Virus record (IMG/VR): IMGVR_UViG_3300021957_004854
Span: 1 to 20,832 of that record
DNA: 20,832 nt
Strand: one strand, 5' to 3'
DNA from: a virus
The translations under genes were made by a program, and so were the position numbers. Below, in pieces: positions 11,892 to 19,804 of this stretch. Below the pieces are notes generated by a model. The model was not told the origin of the DNA, ran no database searches, and saw only the letters and a program-made list of their open reading frames with translations. Each line of letters starts with the position of its first letter. The stretch's first letter is position 1.

Positions 11892-12894
11892 AACACACAC
11901 CCCAAAGGTAGACCATGGTTTTGCATGGACTAAAGAAAAATACAATGGTCAGTGGTTAGATGGAAGTGAGATTACTGATTTAGTTTCTACTGTAGGAACA
12001 ACAGATGAACTAACTAAGATTTATAAACCAGTATCAACCCTTGGAGAAGAACCACCATTACTAGCATGTATTGTTAAAGGTGTTTACACTGGTGAGAAAC
12101 TAGAAGAACTCAGAAAGACAGTTCAATCTATTGAAGAAGTATCTACACTTCGTGCAAATGCAGCTGGCCCCATTGACCATGAGGAAATGAAAAAGAAAGG
12201 ATTGATTGAAGGAGTTCATTATAAAATGAGAACACCAAATTCATACTATCCTATAAAGAAAAATGGTCAGTTCAATCGTATTGCAGAAGCAAATCCTATT
12301 CATTCTATTTTTATGGGACATAAGAGAGGAAGATTTACAGGAATGATTGGACTTAGTGGTTGGTCTAAACTTGCAAGAAACAGAGAAAAATGGGAAAGTA
12401 TGCAGGATATAGCATTACTAAATGAGATTGCATTAAAGAAAGGTGCGCCAGAGGTATGGAGAAAACAAAGAGAATTTTGTGATGAATGTGTTGACCCAAA
12501 ATATACATTAAAGGGAGCCCCGTTCACTTCTATATCTGCAAACAAATATTCTTATGTTGAAGGTGCAGGAAAAATGTCTGCACATGTTGATGGTGATGAT
12601 TTAGATTTTGGTATGACGACCATGTGTGTATTCCGTTGCGGAGATTACAAAGGTGCATACCTATCATTCCCAAGATATGGTATAGGAATTGATGCTGACG
12701 ATGGTGATGTAATTATTGCAGACTCAAATGAAATACATGGAGTGACACAAATAGAAGGAACAGGTGTTAGACATACTTGTGTTGCATATTGTGGAAGTGA
12801 TGTTGCAACAAAAGGTGTAAGAGGTAAAACAGAGAATCCTATTGGCCATCATCATAGAGACAAACATGGTAGTTTAGATACTTTCTTAAGTTAA
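11881..12894 (+). CDS. TET/JBP-type 2-oxoglutarate Fe(II) dioxygenase (probable 5mC oxidase)
   Basis: TET/JBP enzymes oxidise the 5-methyl group of cytosine or thymine in DNA using iron and 2-oxoglutarate. The 337-residue product (from ATG 11881) carries the double-stranded beta-helix core in the last third: iron ligands H235-x-D237 ('MSAHVDGDDLDFGM'), 'GDYKGAYLSFPRYGIGIDA', 'DDGDVIIADSNEIHGV' with distal ligand H286, and R297 ('GTGVRHTCVAY') for 2-oxoglutarate. This pattern (GG.L.FP..G....GDV...H, then R) is closest to the TET/JBP family in my recall. The first ~200 residues are unrecognised. Translation is coupled to the methyltransferase (overlap 11881-11891, ribosome-binding site GGAG 11870-11873). 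Other 2OG oxygenases, such as prolyl hydroxylase-like enzymes, are an alternative. Confidence 0.78.
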   Translation: MSIRTHTPKVDHGFAWTKEKYNGQWLDGSEITDLVSTVGTTDELTKIYKPVSTLGEEPPLLACIVKGVYTGEKLEELRKTVQSIEEVSTLRANAAGPIDHEEMKKKGLIEGVHYKMRTPNSYYPIKKNGQFNRIAEANPIHSIFMGHKRGRFTGMIGLSGWSKLARNREKWESMQDIALLNEIALKKGAPEVWRKQREFCDECVDPKYTLKGAPFTSISANKYSYVEGAGKMSAHVDGDDLDFGMTTMCVFRCGDYKGAYLSFPRYGIGIDADDGDVIIADSNEIHGVTQIEGTGVRHTCVAYCGSDVATKGVRGKTENPIGHHHRDKHGSLDTFLS

Positions 12895-12895
12895 A

Positions 12896-13219
12896 ATGAC
12901 CGAACTATTCAACAGTAAAGTTTACAGAGTTGTAGAAAATCCCCATCATGAAGATGCAGGGATAGAACTTACTGGTGGTGAATGGGATGGTTTAGTTTAT
13001 CAATATGGAAAGGTTCATATGGAAGACGGCAAACCTCATTTAAACTTTGAGAGAACTATAAGAAGATTACCAAATGGAGTTGAAAACTCAGAAGAAGCAC
13101 TTACAGATTTACTAAATAATAAGGAATTAAATACATTAATGGGTGATATTCTAGTCGAAGTCATGCAGGAACAAATAAGGAAAGAGAATGAACCAAGAGA
13201 TACTAAAGGAACAGATTAA
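12896..13219 (+). CDS. Hypothetical protein of T4-like marine phages, 107 aa
   Basis: The small soluble protein starts 'MTELFNSKVYRVVENPHHED' and contains 'AGIELTGGEWDGLVYQYGKV' (residues 21-40), a beta-rich segment I associate with a conserved but uncharacterised protein of marine T4-like phages. The C-terminal half is helical and acidic ('MGDILVEVMQEQIRKENE'). The function is unknown. It begins one base after the dioxygenase stop and overlaps the lysozyme by 32 bases in another frame. Confidence 0.75.
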   Translation: MTELFNSKVYRVVENPHHEDAGIELTGGEWDGLVYQYGKVHMEDGKPHLNFERTIRRLPNGVENSEEALTDLLNNKELNTLMGDILVEVMQEQIRKENEPRDTKGTD

Positions 13220-13646
13220 GAGACATGAGGGAGAAGTCCTCGAAATTTACGAAGACTCATTAGGATACTTAACTTTTGGAGTCGGCCACTTAATTAAAGA
13301 AGACGATGATGAATACGGATTACCAGTAGGAACACCAGTTTCACAAGGAAGAGTTGATGATGTTTATGCAATTGACTTTATAAAACACGTTAATGAAACT
13401 ATTCATTTATTTGAATCAAAAGGTGGAGAAGATTTCTATGCACTACCCGAAGACATTCAACACGTTTTAGTTAACATGACATTCAACTTAGGTGGAACAA
13501 GATTCGGTAAGTTCAATAACATGTGGAAAGGTGTTGTTGCTTGTGACTGGGAAAAGGTTGCAGTCGAAATGGAAGACTCTAAGTGGTTTGGACAGGTCGG
13601 AAGACGAAGTGTTGAACTACAAGAGATGGTAAGGAACTGTGGATAA
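13188..13646 (+). CDS. T4-type lysozyme / endolysin (GH24)
   Basis: The enzyme hydrolyses the N-acetylmuramic acid to N-acetylglucosamine bond of peptidoglycan. At 152 residues it is close to T4 lysozyme (164 aa). The catalytic triad is present: E14 ('KRHEGEV'), D23 ('IYEDSLG') and T29 ('YLTFGVGHLI'), equivalent to T4 E11, D20 and T26. 'VLVNMTFNLGGTRFGKFNNM' is the usual central block and 'WFGQVGRRSVELQEMV' the C-terminal helix pair. It has no signal peptide, so holin-dependent release is expected; whether it is the cell-lysis endolysin or a cell-entry enzyme is not known. ATG 13188 has AAGGA upstream. Confidence 0.93.
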   Translation: MNQEILKEQIKRHEGEVLEIYEDSLGYLTFGVGHLIKEDDDEYGLPVGTPVSQGRVDDVYAIDFIKHVNETIHLFESKGGEDFYALPEDIQHVLVNMTFNLGGTRFGKFNNMWKGVVACDWEKVAVEMEDSKWFGQVGRRSVELQEMVRNCG

Positions 13647-13911
13647 TATTAAAGCAGTAAAATTACTTGGTGGTGATATAATCATGGGTCAAGTAAAGAG
13701 AGATTTTTTTGGTAATATAACTATTATAGAACCACAACAATGTATTATCAATGTTGACGAAGGTAAAATGGAAGTATTACTTGCTGACTGGATTCCCTTT
13801 GCAATGAAATATGAATTTAAACTACATAAAAAAGACATAGTCACAGTGTTTGATGTCAGACCCCAATTATTAACAAACTATAAAGTGAGAACAGGTAATA
13901 ACAAAAGATGA
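13639..13911 (+). CDS. Sm-like small phage protein, 90 aa
   Basis: The GTG start at 13639 overlaps the last codons of the lysozyme gene. The sequence 'AVKLLGGDIIMGQVKRDFFG' followed by 'NITIIEPQQCIINVDEG' is a beta-strand pattern I associate with Sm/LSm-like small proteins of T4-like phages, often annotated as Hfq-like. The C-terminal part 'LADWIPFAMKYEFKLHKKDI' continues it. RNA binding would be the expected activity of such a fold but there is no direct sign. It is followed by a start-stop overlap (ATGA). Confidence 0.65.
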   Translation: MDNIKAVKLLGGDIIMGQVKRDFFGNITIIEPQQCIINVDEGKMEVLLADWIPFAMKYEFKLHKKDIVTVFDVRPQLLTNYKVRTGNNKR

Positions 13912-14141
13912 TAGATTTTTTATCAGAAAACAGAACTAACTTTCTTGCTCTAATAGATGAGACTGAAGATTTAGATGTTGTCAATGCACGACTAAAACAT
14001 TTTTTAGAAATTTGTGATGATATTGATATCTCATCAAATTCAGATTTAGTATCTGCATATAACACTATTGATGCAGAACTTAACACAAGAGGTATTACAC
14101 ATACACCTATAACCCCACTACCACAGGCACCAACATCATGA
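13908..14141 (+). CDS. Hypothetical acidic protein, 77 aa
   Basis: The ATG at 13908 overlaps the previous TGA stop. The product is helical and acidic (starting 'MIDFLSENRTNFLALIDETE') with a Pro/Thr-rich tail ending 'PLPQAPTS'. No motif is recognised. The downstream gene starts within its stop region (ATGA at 14138-14141), so it belongs to the same coupled run of small genes before gp43. Confidence 0.6.
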   Translation: MIDFLSENRTNFLALIDETEDLDVVNARLKHFLEICDDIDISSNSDLVSAYNTIDAELNTRGITHTPITPLPQAPTS

Positions 14142-14368
14142 GCAGAGAAACATTATTAAGAGCATTACAATCACAATATCAAGGTCAAATGGATATTGCA
14201 ATGGCAAACATTAAAGTATACCAAGGCAACCCTGCAGGTATTGGAGAACATCCCGATGTTGCAGAAGCACTTGACACTCAAGTAGAAAAGTATGCAAACG
14301 CAAAAGAAAAATACGAAGCAGTTGCAGAAATTTTAAATCAAAAAGCCCAAACTACATTGACAGAATAG
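14138..14368 (+). CDS. Hypothetical protein of T4-like phages, 76 aa
   Basis: The predicted helical protein starts 'MSRETLLRALQSQYQGQMDI', contains 'VYQGNPAGIGEHPDVAEALD' in the middle and ends with a long charged helix. The 'GIGEHPD' type loop is shared, as I recall, with small proteins encoded before gp43 in marine T4-like phages. Function unknown. The last codons carry the -35 box of the gp43 promoter. Confidence 0.65.
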   Translation: MSRETLLRALQSQYQGQMDIAMANIKVYQGNPAGIGEHPDVAEALDTQVEKYANAKEKYEAVAEILNQKAQTTLTE

Positions 14369-14385
14369 TATCCTTATAGTATAAT
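14357..14385 (+). promoter_or_regulatory. Perfect-consensus promoter for gp43, predicted leaderless
   Basis: TTGACA (14357-14362) and TATAAT (14380-14385) match sigma70 consensus at all 12 positions with an optimal 17-base spacing. The -10 ends seven bases before the gp43 ATG (14392), so the transcript would begin at about the A of the ATG. ATAGTA (14376-14381) and TACTAT (14386-14391) are perfect inverted arms around TAAT. No Shine-Dalgarno sequence precedes the ATG. Confidence 0.85.
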
Positions 14386-14391
14386 TACTAT

Positions 14392-16908
14392 ATGGATTTC
14401 TACACTAATGTCTGCAGAACCCGTGACAAAATTCTAGTCACTGGATACCAAGGAAACAAAAAACAAAAACTATCGGTCTCATATAGACCTAAACACTTTG
14501 TGCAATCTAAAAAAGGAGACACTGCTTACAAGTCCTTGGATGGTAGACCACTTGAAGTTGTTGAACTTAACTCAATGGGTGGTGCAAGAAAGTTTAGAGA
14601 ACAGTATGCAGGAACACAAGGATTTGATATCCATGGATACGATAGATACATTTACACCTATATTGCAGACAAGTGGCCAACAGAAGTTGAGTGGGATTAT
14701 ACCAAAGTAAAAATTGCAACACTTGATATTGAGTGTGAATCAGAAAACGGATTTCCCGAACCAACACTTGCACAAGAGAAAGTCAATGCAATAACAATCA
14801 AACCATTCAGACATAATGCACATACATTTGGTATTGGTCGATGGGATGAATGTCCTAGTAATGTTGTTTACTATGAGTGTAAAGATGAGGCACATCTATT
14901 AGAGGAGTTCATCAAACACTGGAGGAAAGCATCCTATGATATTATTACTGGTTGGAATGTAGATTCATTTGATATCACATATCTTTGTAATCGTATTGAT
15001 AGGTTGTTTGGTGAAGACCAACACAAAAGATTATCCCCATGGAACATGTCTGATTTTAGAGAGTTCACCTCTTACGGATATCAGAAGAATCAGAAATATA
15101 CTTTATATGGAATCAATGTTATTGACTATATGGAATTGTATCAGAAGAGAACCTTTGTTAATCAAGAATCATATTCATTGAATCATATATCTCATGTTGA
15201 ACTAGGTAAGGCAAAACTAGATTACTCAGAACATGGTTCACTACATGGTCTTTACAAAAATGACTACTCCAAGTATCTTGCATACAATGTACAGGATGTT
15301 GTCCTTGTAGAAGACTTGGAAGAAAAACTTGGTCTATTAGAATTAACTATGACAATGTCATATGATGCCAAGTGTAATTACTCTGATACTTTTGGAATGG
15401 TAAAGTACTGGGAAACTATTATATACAACTTCCTTAAGAAACAGAATATTCAAACACCACCACAAAAATTAAAACAGACTAAAACACATTCAATTGTTGG
15501 TGCATATGTAAAGGAACCCCTCGTAGGGAAACATGATTGGGTAATGTCATTTGACTTGAACTCACTCTATCCACATTTAATTATGCAGTTCAATATATCA
15601 CCCGAGACAATAGTCAAAGGTGGTCAGAGAATGGATGTGACCATTCAGAATATGCTTGATGGTGAATCAGACCTATCTCCGCTTAAGAAGTCCAACAGAA
15701 CAGTTGCACCCAATGGTGTTATGTTCAAACGTGATAAACAAGGATTCCTTCCCGAACTCATGGAAACATTCTATGATGAAAGAAAGATGTGGAAGAAGAG
15801 GATGATTGCATATCAACAAGAGAAAGAAGTTTGTAAAGAACCTAAACGAAAGAAAGAACTAGAGAGTCTTATCAAACGTGCATACAACAATCAACAGGTT
15901 CGTAAGATTGCACTTAACTCTGCATATGGAGCTCTTGCAAATCAATACTTTGCATTCTTTGACCCAAACCTTGCAGAAGCAATTACCATGTCGGGTCAGT
16001 TGGTTATTAAGGTTGCAGAAAAAACTATTAACACTTGGATGAATAATGTCCTTAAAACAGAAGACGAAGATTATGTAATTGCAATGGATACGGACTCAGT
16101 ATACATAACTTTTGATAAACTAGTGTCACAAGTGTTTTCCGAAGACACCGACAAAGACAAAATCATCAATTTTCTTGACACTATCGGAAGAGAGAAAGTA
16201 GAAAGTATATTATCTAAAGGATATGACGAACTTGCAGAATACACCAATGCATTCCAACAGAAGATGGAAATGGGTCGTGAAGTAATTGCTGACCGTGGTA
16301 TTTGGACTGCAAAGAAAAGATACATTCTAAATGTATTTGATTCTGAAGGTGTGAGATATGAAACACCTAAACTCAAGATGATGGGTATTGAGACTGCAAA
16401 ATCCTCTACACCCGAGTGGGTCAGAGGCAGACTTACAGATGCATTCAAAGTTGTTATGAATGGAACTGAACAAGAACTATGGGATTTCGTAGAGACTGCA
16501 CGAAAGGATTTTAGAAACCTTCCAGTTGAGAAGATGAGCTCACCAAGAGGTTGTAATAATCTTGAACAGTATTCAGACCCAACAACAATTTACTCTAAAG
16601 GAACACCCATACATGTAAGAGGTGCTTTACTTTACAATCATCAACTTAAGAAACTAAACATAGATAAACGATATGAGAACATCCGAAGTGGAAACAAGAT
16701 TCTCTTCACTTATCTCAAACTACCCAACAAGATGAATGAGAATGTAATATCATACTCAAATGTCCTACCAAAAGAATTTGACCTACAGAACTATATCGAT
16801 TACGATAAGCAGTTTGATAAATCATTTATAGAACCGTTGACTGCAGTTATCAGTAAGATTGGTTGGAATGTAGAACCAGTTGCATCCTTGGATTCGTTTT
16901 TTGGATAA
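14392..16908 (+). CDS. 43: DNA polymerase gp43 (family B)
   Basis: This is the replicative DNA polymerase with proofreading exonuclease. The 838-residue product is shorter than T4 gp43 (898 aa) but of the length seen in marine relatives. The exonuclease motifs are visible: ExoI D112/E114 ('LDIECES'), ExoII with D194 ('WNVDSFDITY') and ExoIII Y298/D302 ('YNVQDVV'). The polymerase motifs are motif A D388 ('SFDLNSLYPHL'), motif B K505 ('KIALNSAYGALA') and motif C D566/D568 ('MDTDSVYI'). All catalytic acids are intact, so the enzyme is predicted to be active. It is separated from RegA by about 13 kb of cargo, unlike T4, where regA directly precedes 43. A strong promoter lies directly at its start. 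Confidence 0.98.
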   Translation: MDFYTNVCRTRDKILVTGYQGNKKQKLSVSYRPKHFVQSKKGDTAYKSLDGRPLEVVELNSMGGARKFREQYAGTQGFDIHGYDRYIYTYIADKWPTEVEWDYTKVKIATLDIECESENGFPEPTLAQEKVNAITIKPFRHNAHTFGIGRWDECPSNVVYYECKDEAHLLEEFIKHWRKASYDIITGWNVDSFDITYLCNRIDRLFGEDQHKRLSPWNMSDFREFTSYGYQKNQKYTLYGINVIDYMELYQKRTFVNQESYSLNHISHVELGKAKLDYSEHGSLHGLYKNDYSKYLAYNVQDVVLVEDLEEKLGLLELTMTMSYDAKCNYSDTFGMVKYWETIIYNFLKKQNIQTPPQKLKQTKTHSIVGAYVKEPLVGKHDWVMSFDLNSLYPHLIMQFNISPETIVKGGQRMDVTIQNMLDGESDLSPLKKSNRTVAPNGVMFKRDKQGFLPELMETFYDERKMWKKRMIAYQQEKEVCKEPKRKKELESLIKRAYNNQQVRKIALNSAYGALANQYFAFFDPNLAEAITMSGQLVIKVAEKTINTWMNNVLKTEDEDYVIAMDTDSVYITFDKLVSQVFSEDTDKDKIINFLDTIGREKVESILSKGYDELAEYTNAFQQKMEMGREVIADRGIWTAKKRYILNVFDSEGVRYETPKLKMMGIETAKSSTPEWVRGRLTDAFKVVMNGTEQELWDFVETARKDFRNLPVEKMSSPRGCNNLEQYSDPTTIYSKGTPIHVRGALLYNHQLKKLNIDKRYENIRSGNKILFTYLKLPNKMNENVISYSNVLPKEFDLQNYIDYDKQFDKSFIEPLTAVISKIGWNVEPVASLDSFFG

Positions 16909-16910
16909 AT

Positions 16911-17381
16911 ATGACTATGTATCAGTATAATGTTTCAGTAGTTAAAGTTGTCGATGGTGACACCCTCGATGTGGACATCGATTTAGGTTTTGGTATGTCT
17001 TACAAAAAACAAAGAGTTCGTATGATGGGAATTGATACACCCGAATCTAGAACTAAAGACAAGGTAGAGAAACTCTTTGGTAAAGCATCTAAGAAACACT
17101 TAAAGAAACTATTAGAAAGTGCAGAATCCATTTCCCTTATTTCACACGATAAAGGAAAGTTCGGAAGAATCCTTGGTGAAATCTATATTCACAATAATAT
17201 AGGACATCCAACCTTTGAAACTGAAGTCAATGTTAATCAACAAATGATTGATGATTGTCACGCAGTTCCTTACACTGGAGAGAACAAAGACTTAGTTGAA
17301 CAACAACACCTAGAAAATAGAAAGGTTGTTATGGAGACTGGGTATGTCACTCAAGAACAGATAGATAAGGTGTCCAAATGA
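16911..17381 (+). CDS. Thermonuclease-family (SNase) nuclease
   Basis: This Ca2+-dependent nuclease family cleaves DNA and RNA. From ATG 16911 (156 aa; the upstream ATG 16863 lies inside gp43). The fold's signature is present: 'VVKVVDGDTLDVDIDL' with D17, 'QRVRMMGIDTPESR' with R37, D42, T43 and E45, and 'KGKFGRILGEIYI' with R86, together equivalent to the Staphylococcus nuclease active-site residues D21, R35, D40, T41, E43 and R87. 'EQQHLENRK' near the end is also typical. No signal peptide is seen, so a cytoplasmic role, such as host DNA degradation or recombination, is likely. It begins three bases after the gp43 stop. Confidence 0.9.
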   Translation: MTMYQYNVSVVKVVDGDTLDVDIDLGFGMSYKKQRVRMMGIDTPESRTKDKVEKLFGKASKKHLKKLLESAESISLISHDKGKFGRILGEIYIHNNIGHPTFETEVNVNQQMIDDCHAVPYTGENKDLVEQQHLENRKVVMETGYVTQEQIDKVSK

Positions 17382-17530
17382 TTTTATCTGCAATAGACTG
17401 TTTTTATATTATATCAATTGCTACCATTTTTGGATTCATCATCATGATGGAAATGCAAATCAAACAAATCAAAACTATGATGGAAGAACACATTAAGTTT
17501 GACTGCATAGAAGACCACAAAAAAGACTAA
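17378..17530 (+). CDS. Tiny membrane protein, 50 aa
   Basis: The ATG at 17378 overlaps the nuclease stop (ATGA). Residues 8-24 are hydrophobic ('CFYIISIATIFGFIIMM'), followed by a charged soluble tail ending 'IEDHKKD'. It is a single-span membrane protein with no recognised family. The stop is followed within eight bases by the promoter of the next gene. Confidence 0.6.
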   Translation: MILSAIDCFYIISIATIFGFIIMMEMQIKQIKTMMEEHIKFDCIEDHKKD

Positions 17531-17537
17531 AACCCTC

Positions 17538-17566
17538 TTGCCAAAATAGTATTCGCACTATATAAT
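17538..17566 (+). promoter_or_regulatory. Sigma70-type promoter before the 17639 gene
   Basis: TTGCCA (17538-17543) and TATAAT (17561-17566) are spaced by 17 bases. The following AGTAGT matches the hsp20 promoter at 9453-9464. The predicted start, about 17573, coincides with the first base of the hairpin described next. Confidence 0.8.
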
Positions 17567-17572
17567 AGTAGT

Positions 17573-17605
17573 GTAATCAAACAGAATGCAATTCTACCTG
17601 ATTAC
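17573..17605 (+). promoter_or_regulatory. 5'-terminal two-part RNA hairpin
   Basis: GTAATCA (17573-17579) pairs with TGATTAC (17599-17605). Inside it, AGAAT (17583-17587) pairs with ATTCT (17591-17595) around a GCA loop, with symmetric internal loops AAC and ACC. All 12 pairs are Watson-Crick. It starts at the predicted +1 and leaves the ribosome-binding site (AGGAG at 17627-17631) free. It could stabilise the mRNA 5' end or bind a regulator. Confidence 0.6.
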
Positions 17606-17638
17606 AACGACAATTTGTAAAATTATAGGAGAATAAAT

Positions 17639-18685
17639 ATGTCAAATATTAAAATAATTCTAGGCAATTCCTTTGACCTAGATTCATATAAGGAACCATT
17701 CGGTTCCAAATACTTTAAAGAAAAATATCCACAATGTAACTTTTTAGGTTATGGTTGGAGAAATTTATCAAAAGATGACCCTACTAAAGATGACGATTCA
17801 AATGCAGGCGTGAGAGCAAAAGGAACTCCAACTGCACATGATTCTTTAGGTCAGTCTTTTCAAATTAATGGTTGGAAAGGAGAATACCGTCCACCCATTG
17901 AAGATGAAAATGGAAACCTCAAAGATGGTAGAACTCGTAGAAACGAGTTAATCTATCTTGGTGAAACATGGATGCCAGTTGCAAGACTTAAGTTCAAAGC
18001 TGCAGAAAAACCAAACACCCAAGAAAGAGCTTCTATGATAGGAATGAATAATCATGACTTTCATACAAGATACGAAATGTTAGATTTTGTTTCAGCTGTT
18101 GGAAGAGATATTCAAGATGGTGAATGTCAATTAGATGAAGATTCAATTAGAACTCATTTGATTGAGGAATATGATATTGAACAATATTTCCACATGACAA
18201 GTGGTGGGATAGTTCAAAAAATCATTAATCTAGTATTGAAATATGCAGAAGGTGGTGACGGTAATACTCCAGTGACAAGAGACGTTGTTACTGATTGGGT
18301 GCAAAATTGTAAGGGAGATATTAACAAACATCAAATCCCTTCCTCAGTTGCAATTCTAAAAACTGGTGGTCAAAGAGACGAACAGTTAATTATGAGGTGG
18401 GTTCTTCCACAATCACCTAAGAAGCCTGAGGTAATATTATACCCAAGTGGTTTATTTGCAGATGACGCTAGGAAAAGTGTTCTTGATTTCATCAGTGATG
18501 TCAAACAACATTACAAGAATGTATTCAAATGTGTAAGTGGAGCAATTGACCATCTAAATGTCAAAGCACCTACTGAGGATTGTTTCGATTTGATTGGTAT
18601 TGTTCCAACACTTGAAACAGAATATCAAAAAAGGGCTTGGGAAGAAAACAGATTATTAACTTTAAAAGAATTCTTAGAAAATTAA
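17639..18685 (+). CDS. Unrecognised 348-residue protein with ParB-like DGRxR segment
   Basis: It has its own strong promoter and a good ribosome-binding site, so it is well expressed. The N-terminal region has 'GQSFQINGWKGEYRPPI' and then 'DGRTRRNELIYLGETWMPV' (about residues 96-114), which is like the ParB/Srx-fold nuclease or partition domain signature (DG.tR...l..LG...PV). 'DFHTRYEMLDFVSAVGRDI' starts near residue 139, and 'EYDIEQYFHMTSGGIVQKI' follows. Toward the end is 'FDLIGIVPTLETEYQKRA'. There is no catalytic set I can name and no membrane segment. In T4-like phages this position, beside uvsX and gp43, often holds replication or host-shutoff proteins, but no function is claimed. Confidence 0.75.
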   Translation: MSNIKIILGNSFDLDSYKEPFGSKYFKEKYPQCNFLGYGWRNLSKDDPTKDDDSNAGVRAKGTPTAHDSLGQSFQINGWKGEYRPPIEDENGNLKDGRTRRNELIYLGETWMPVARLKFKAAEKPNTQERASMIGMNNHDFHTRYEMLDFVSAVGRDIQDGECQLDEDSIRTHLIEEYDIEQYFHMTSGGIVQKIINLVLKYAEGGDGNTPVTRDVVTDWVQNCKGDINKHQIPSSVAILKTGGQRDEQLIMRWVLPQSPKKPEVILYPSGLFADDARKSVLDFISDVKQHYKNVFKCVSGAIDHLNVKAPTEDCFDLIGIVPTLETEYQKRAWEENRLLTLKEFLEN

Positions 18686-18697
18686 TCGAAAACTACC

Positions 18698-18726
18698 TTT
18701 ACAAAACCACCACCTATGTGTATAAT
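18698..18726 (+). promoter_or_regulatory. Sigma70-type promoter before uvsX
   Basis: TTTACA (18698-18703) and TATAAT (18721-18726) are spaced by 17 bases. The predicted start is near 18733. ATGTATACAT (18729-18738) is a perfect 10-bp palindrome centred on it, possibly an operator. The gene's ribosome-binding site (AGGAG 18741-18745) follows closely, giving a short leader. Confidence 0.8.
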
Positions 18727-18751
18727 AGATGTATACATTAGGAGAAGTGTT

Positions 18752-19804
18752 ATGTCATTTTTAAAAGATTTAGTAAAAGCATCGGGAAACGAATATGCAA
18801 ATATCGTTTCCGATGGTGTTGCAGCTGGGGATGTAGATTCGTTTATTGATACGGGTTCTCACATCTTCAATGCACTATTAAGTGGTTCACTATATGGTGG
18901 ACTTCCCTCAAACAAAATTACTGCAATCGCAGGTGAATCTGCAACAGGTAAAACCTTTTTTGCACTGGGTATGGTCAAACAATTCCTAGAAGACAATAAG
19001 GATGCCGCAGTAATTTACTTTGAATCTGAATCTGCAATATCGAAAGATATGATTGAATCAAGAGGAATAGACTCATCAAGAGTTGTTATCGTTCCTGTTG
19101 TGACCGTGCAGGAGTTCAGAAATCAAGCAATCAGTATACTAGATAAGTATGCAGAAACCCCAAAAGAAAAACGACCACCTATGATGTTCTGTTTAGATTC
19201 ACTTGGTATGTTATCAACAACCAAAGAAATTGAAGACACTGCAGAAGGTAAAGAAACTAAAGATATGACTCGTGCTCAAATCACCAAAGGTGCATTTAGA
19301 GTATTGACATTGAAATTAGGTAGGGTCGGAGTTCCTATGATTGTGACTAATCATACATATGATGTGATTGGTTCTATGTTCCCTCAGAAAGAAATGGGTG
19401 GTGGAAGTGGTCTGAAATATGCAGCCTCATCTATCGTCTATCTCTCTAAGAGAAAAGAAAAGGAAGGTACAGAAATCGTTGGTAATATCATTCACTGTAA
19501 AAATGCAAAGTCAAGATTGACTGTTGAGAACAGAGTGGTTGATGTTAGATTATCATACGACAAAGGACTGGACAGGTACTATGGTCTATTAGACATGGCA
19601 CTTGCATTCGGAGTATTTGAGAAATCATCTACAAGAGTTAAACTTCCAAATGGTAAAACAGAATTTGGTAAGACAATTAACAACAACCCCGAAAAATACT
19701 TCACACCCGATGTGATGGAACGATTAGAAACACATGCACAGGAATATTTCAAATATGGAACAGAGAATAGAACAGACGATACTAAAGAATCTGATTCAGA
19801 GTGA
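18752..19804 (+). CDS. uvsX: UvsX RecA-like recombinase
   Basis: UvsX is the phage recombinase that forms filaments on ssDNA and drives strand invasion, feeding recombination-dependent replication. The 350-residue product (ATG 18752) has Walker A 'GESATGKT' (61-68), the Walker B-type segment ending D149 ('[10 protein letters not shown]'), '[10 protein letters not shown]' (87-96), loop regions '[20 protein letters not shown]' and an acidic tail ending 'DDTKESDSE', typical of UvsX, which contacts partner proteins. Start 18752 is preferred over 18716, which lies inside the promoter. The end overlaps gp41 by 50 bases. Confidence 0.96.
   Translation: MSFLKDLVKASGNEYANIVSDGVAAGDVDSFIDTGSHIFNALLSGSLYGGLPSNKITAIAGESATGKTFFALGMVKQFLEDNKDAAVIYFESESAISKDMIESRGIDSSRVVIVPVVTVQEFRNQAISILDKYAETPKEKRPPMMFCLDSLGMLSTTKEIEDTAEGKETKDMTRAQITKGAFRVLTLKLGRVGVPMIVTNHTYDVIGSMFPQKEMGGGSGLKYAASSIVYLSKRKEKEGTEIVGNIIHCKNAKSRLTVENRVVDVRLSYDKGLDRYYGLLDMALAFGVFEKSSTRVKLPNGKTEFGKTINNNPEKYFTPDVMERLETHAQEYFKYGTENRTDDTKESDSE

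Noticed and set aside
14498-15181. Alternative-frame + strand ORFs inside gp43 (14498-14710, 14969-15181)
   Set aside because: Fully contained in gp43, with no ribosome-binding site and no recognisable product.
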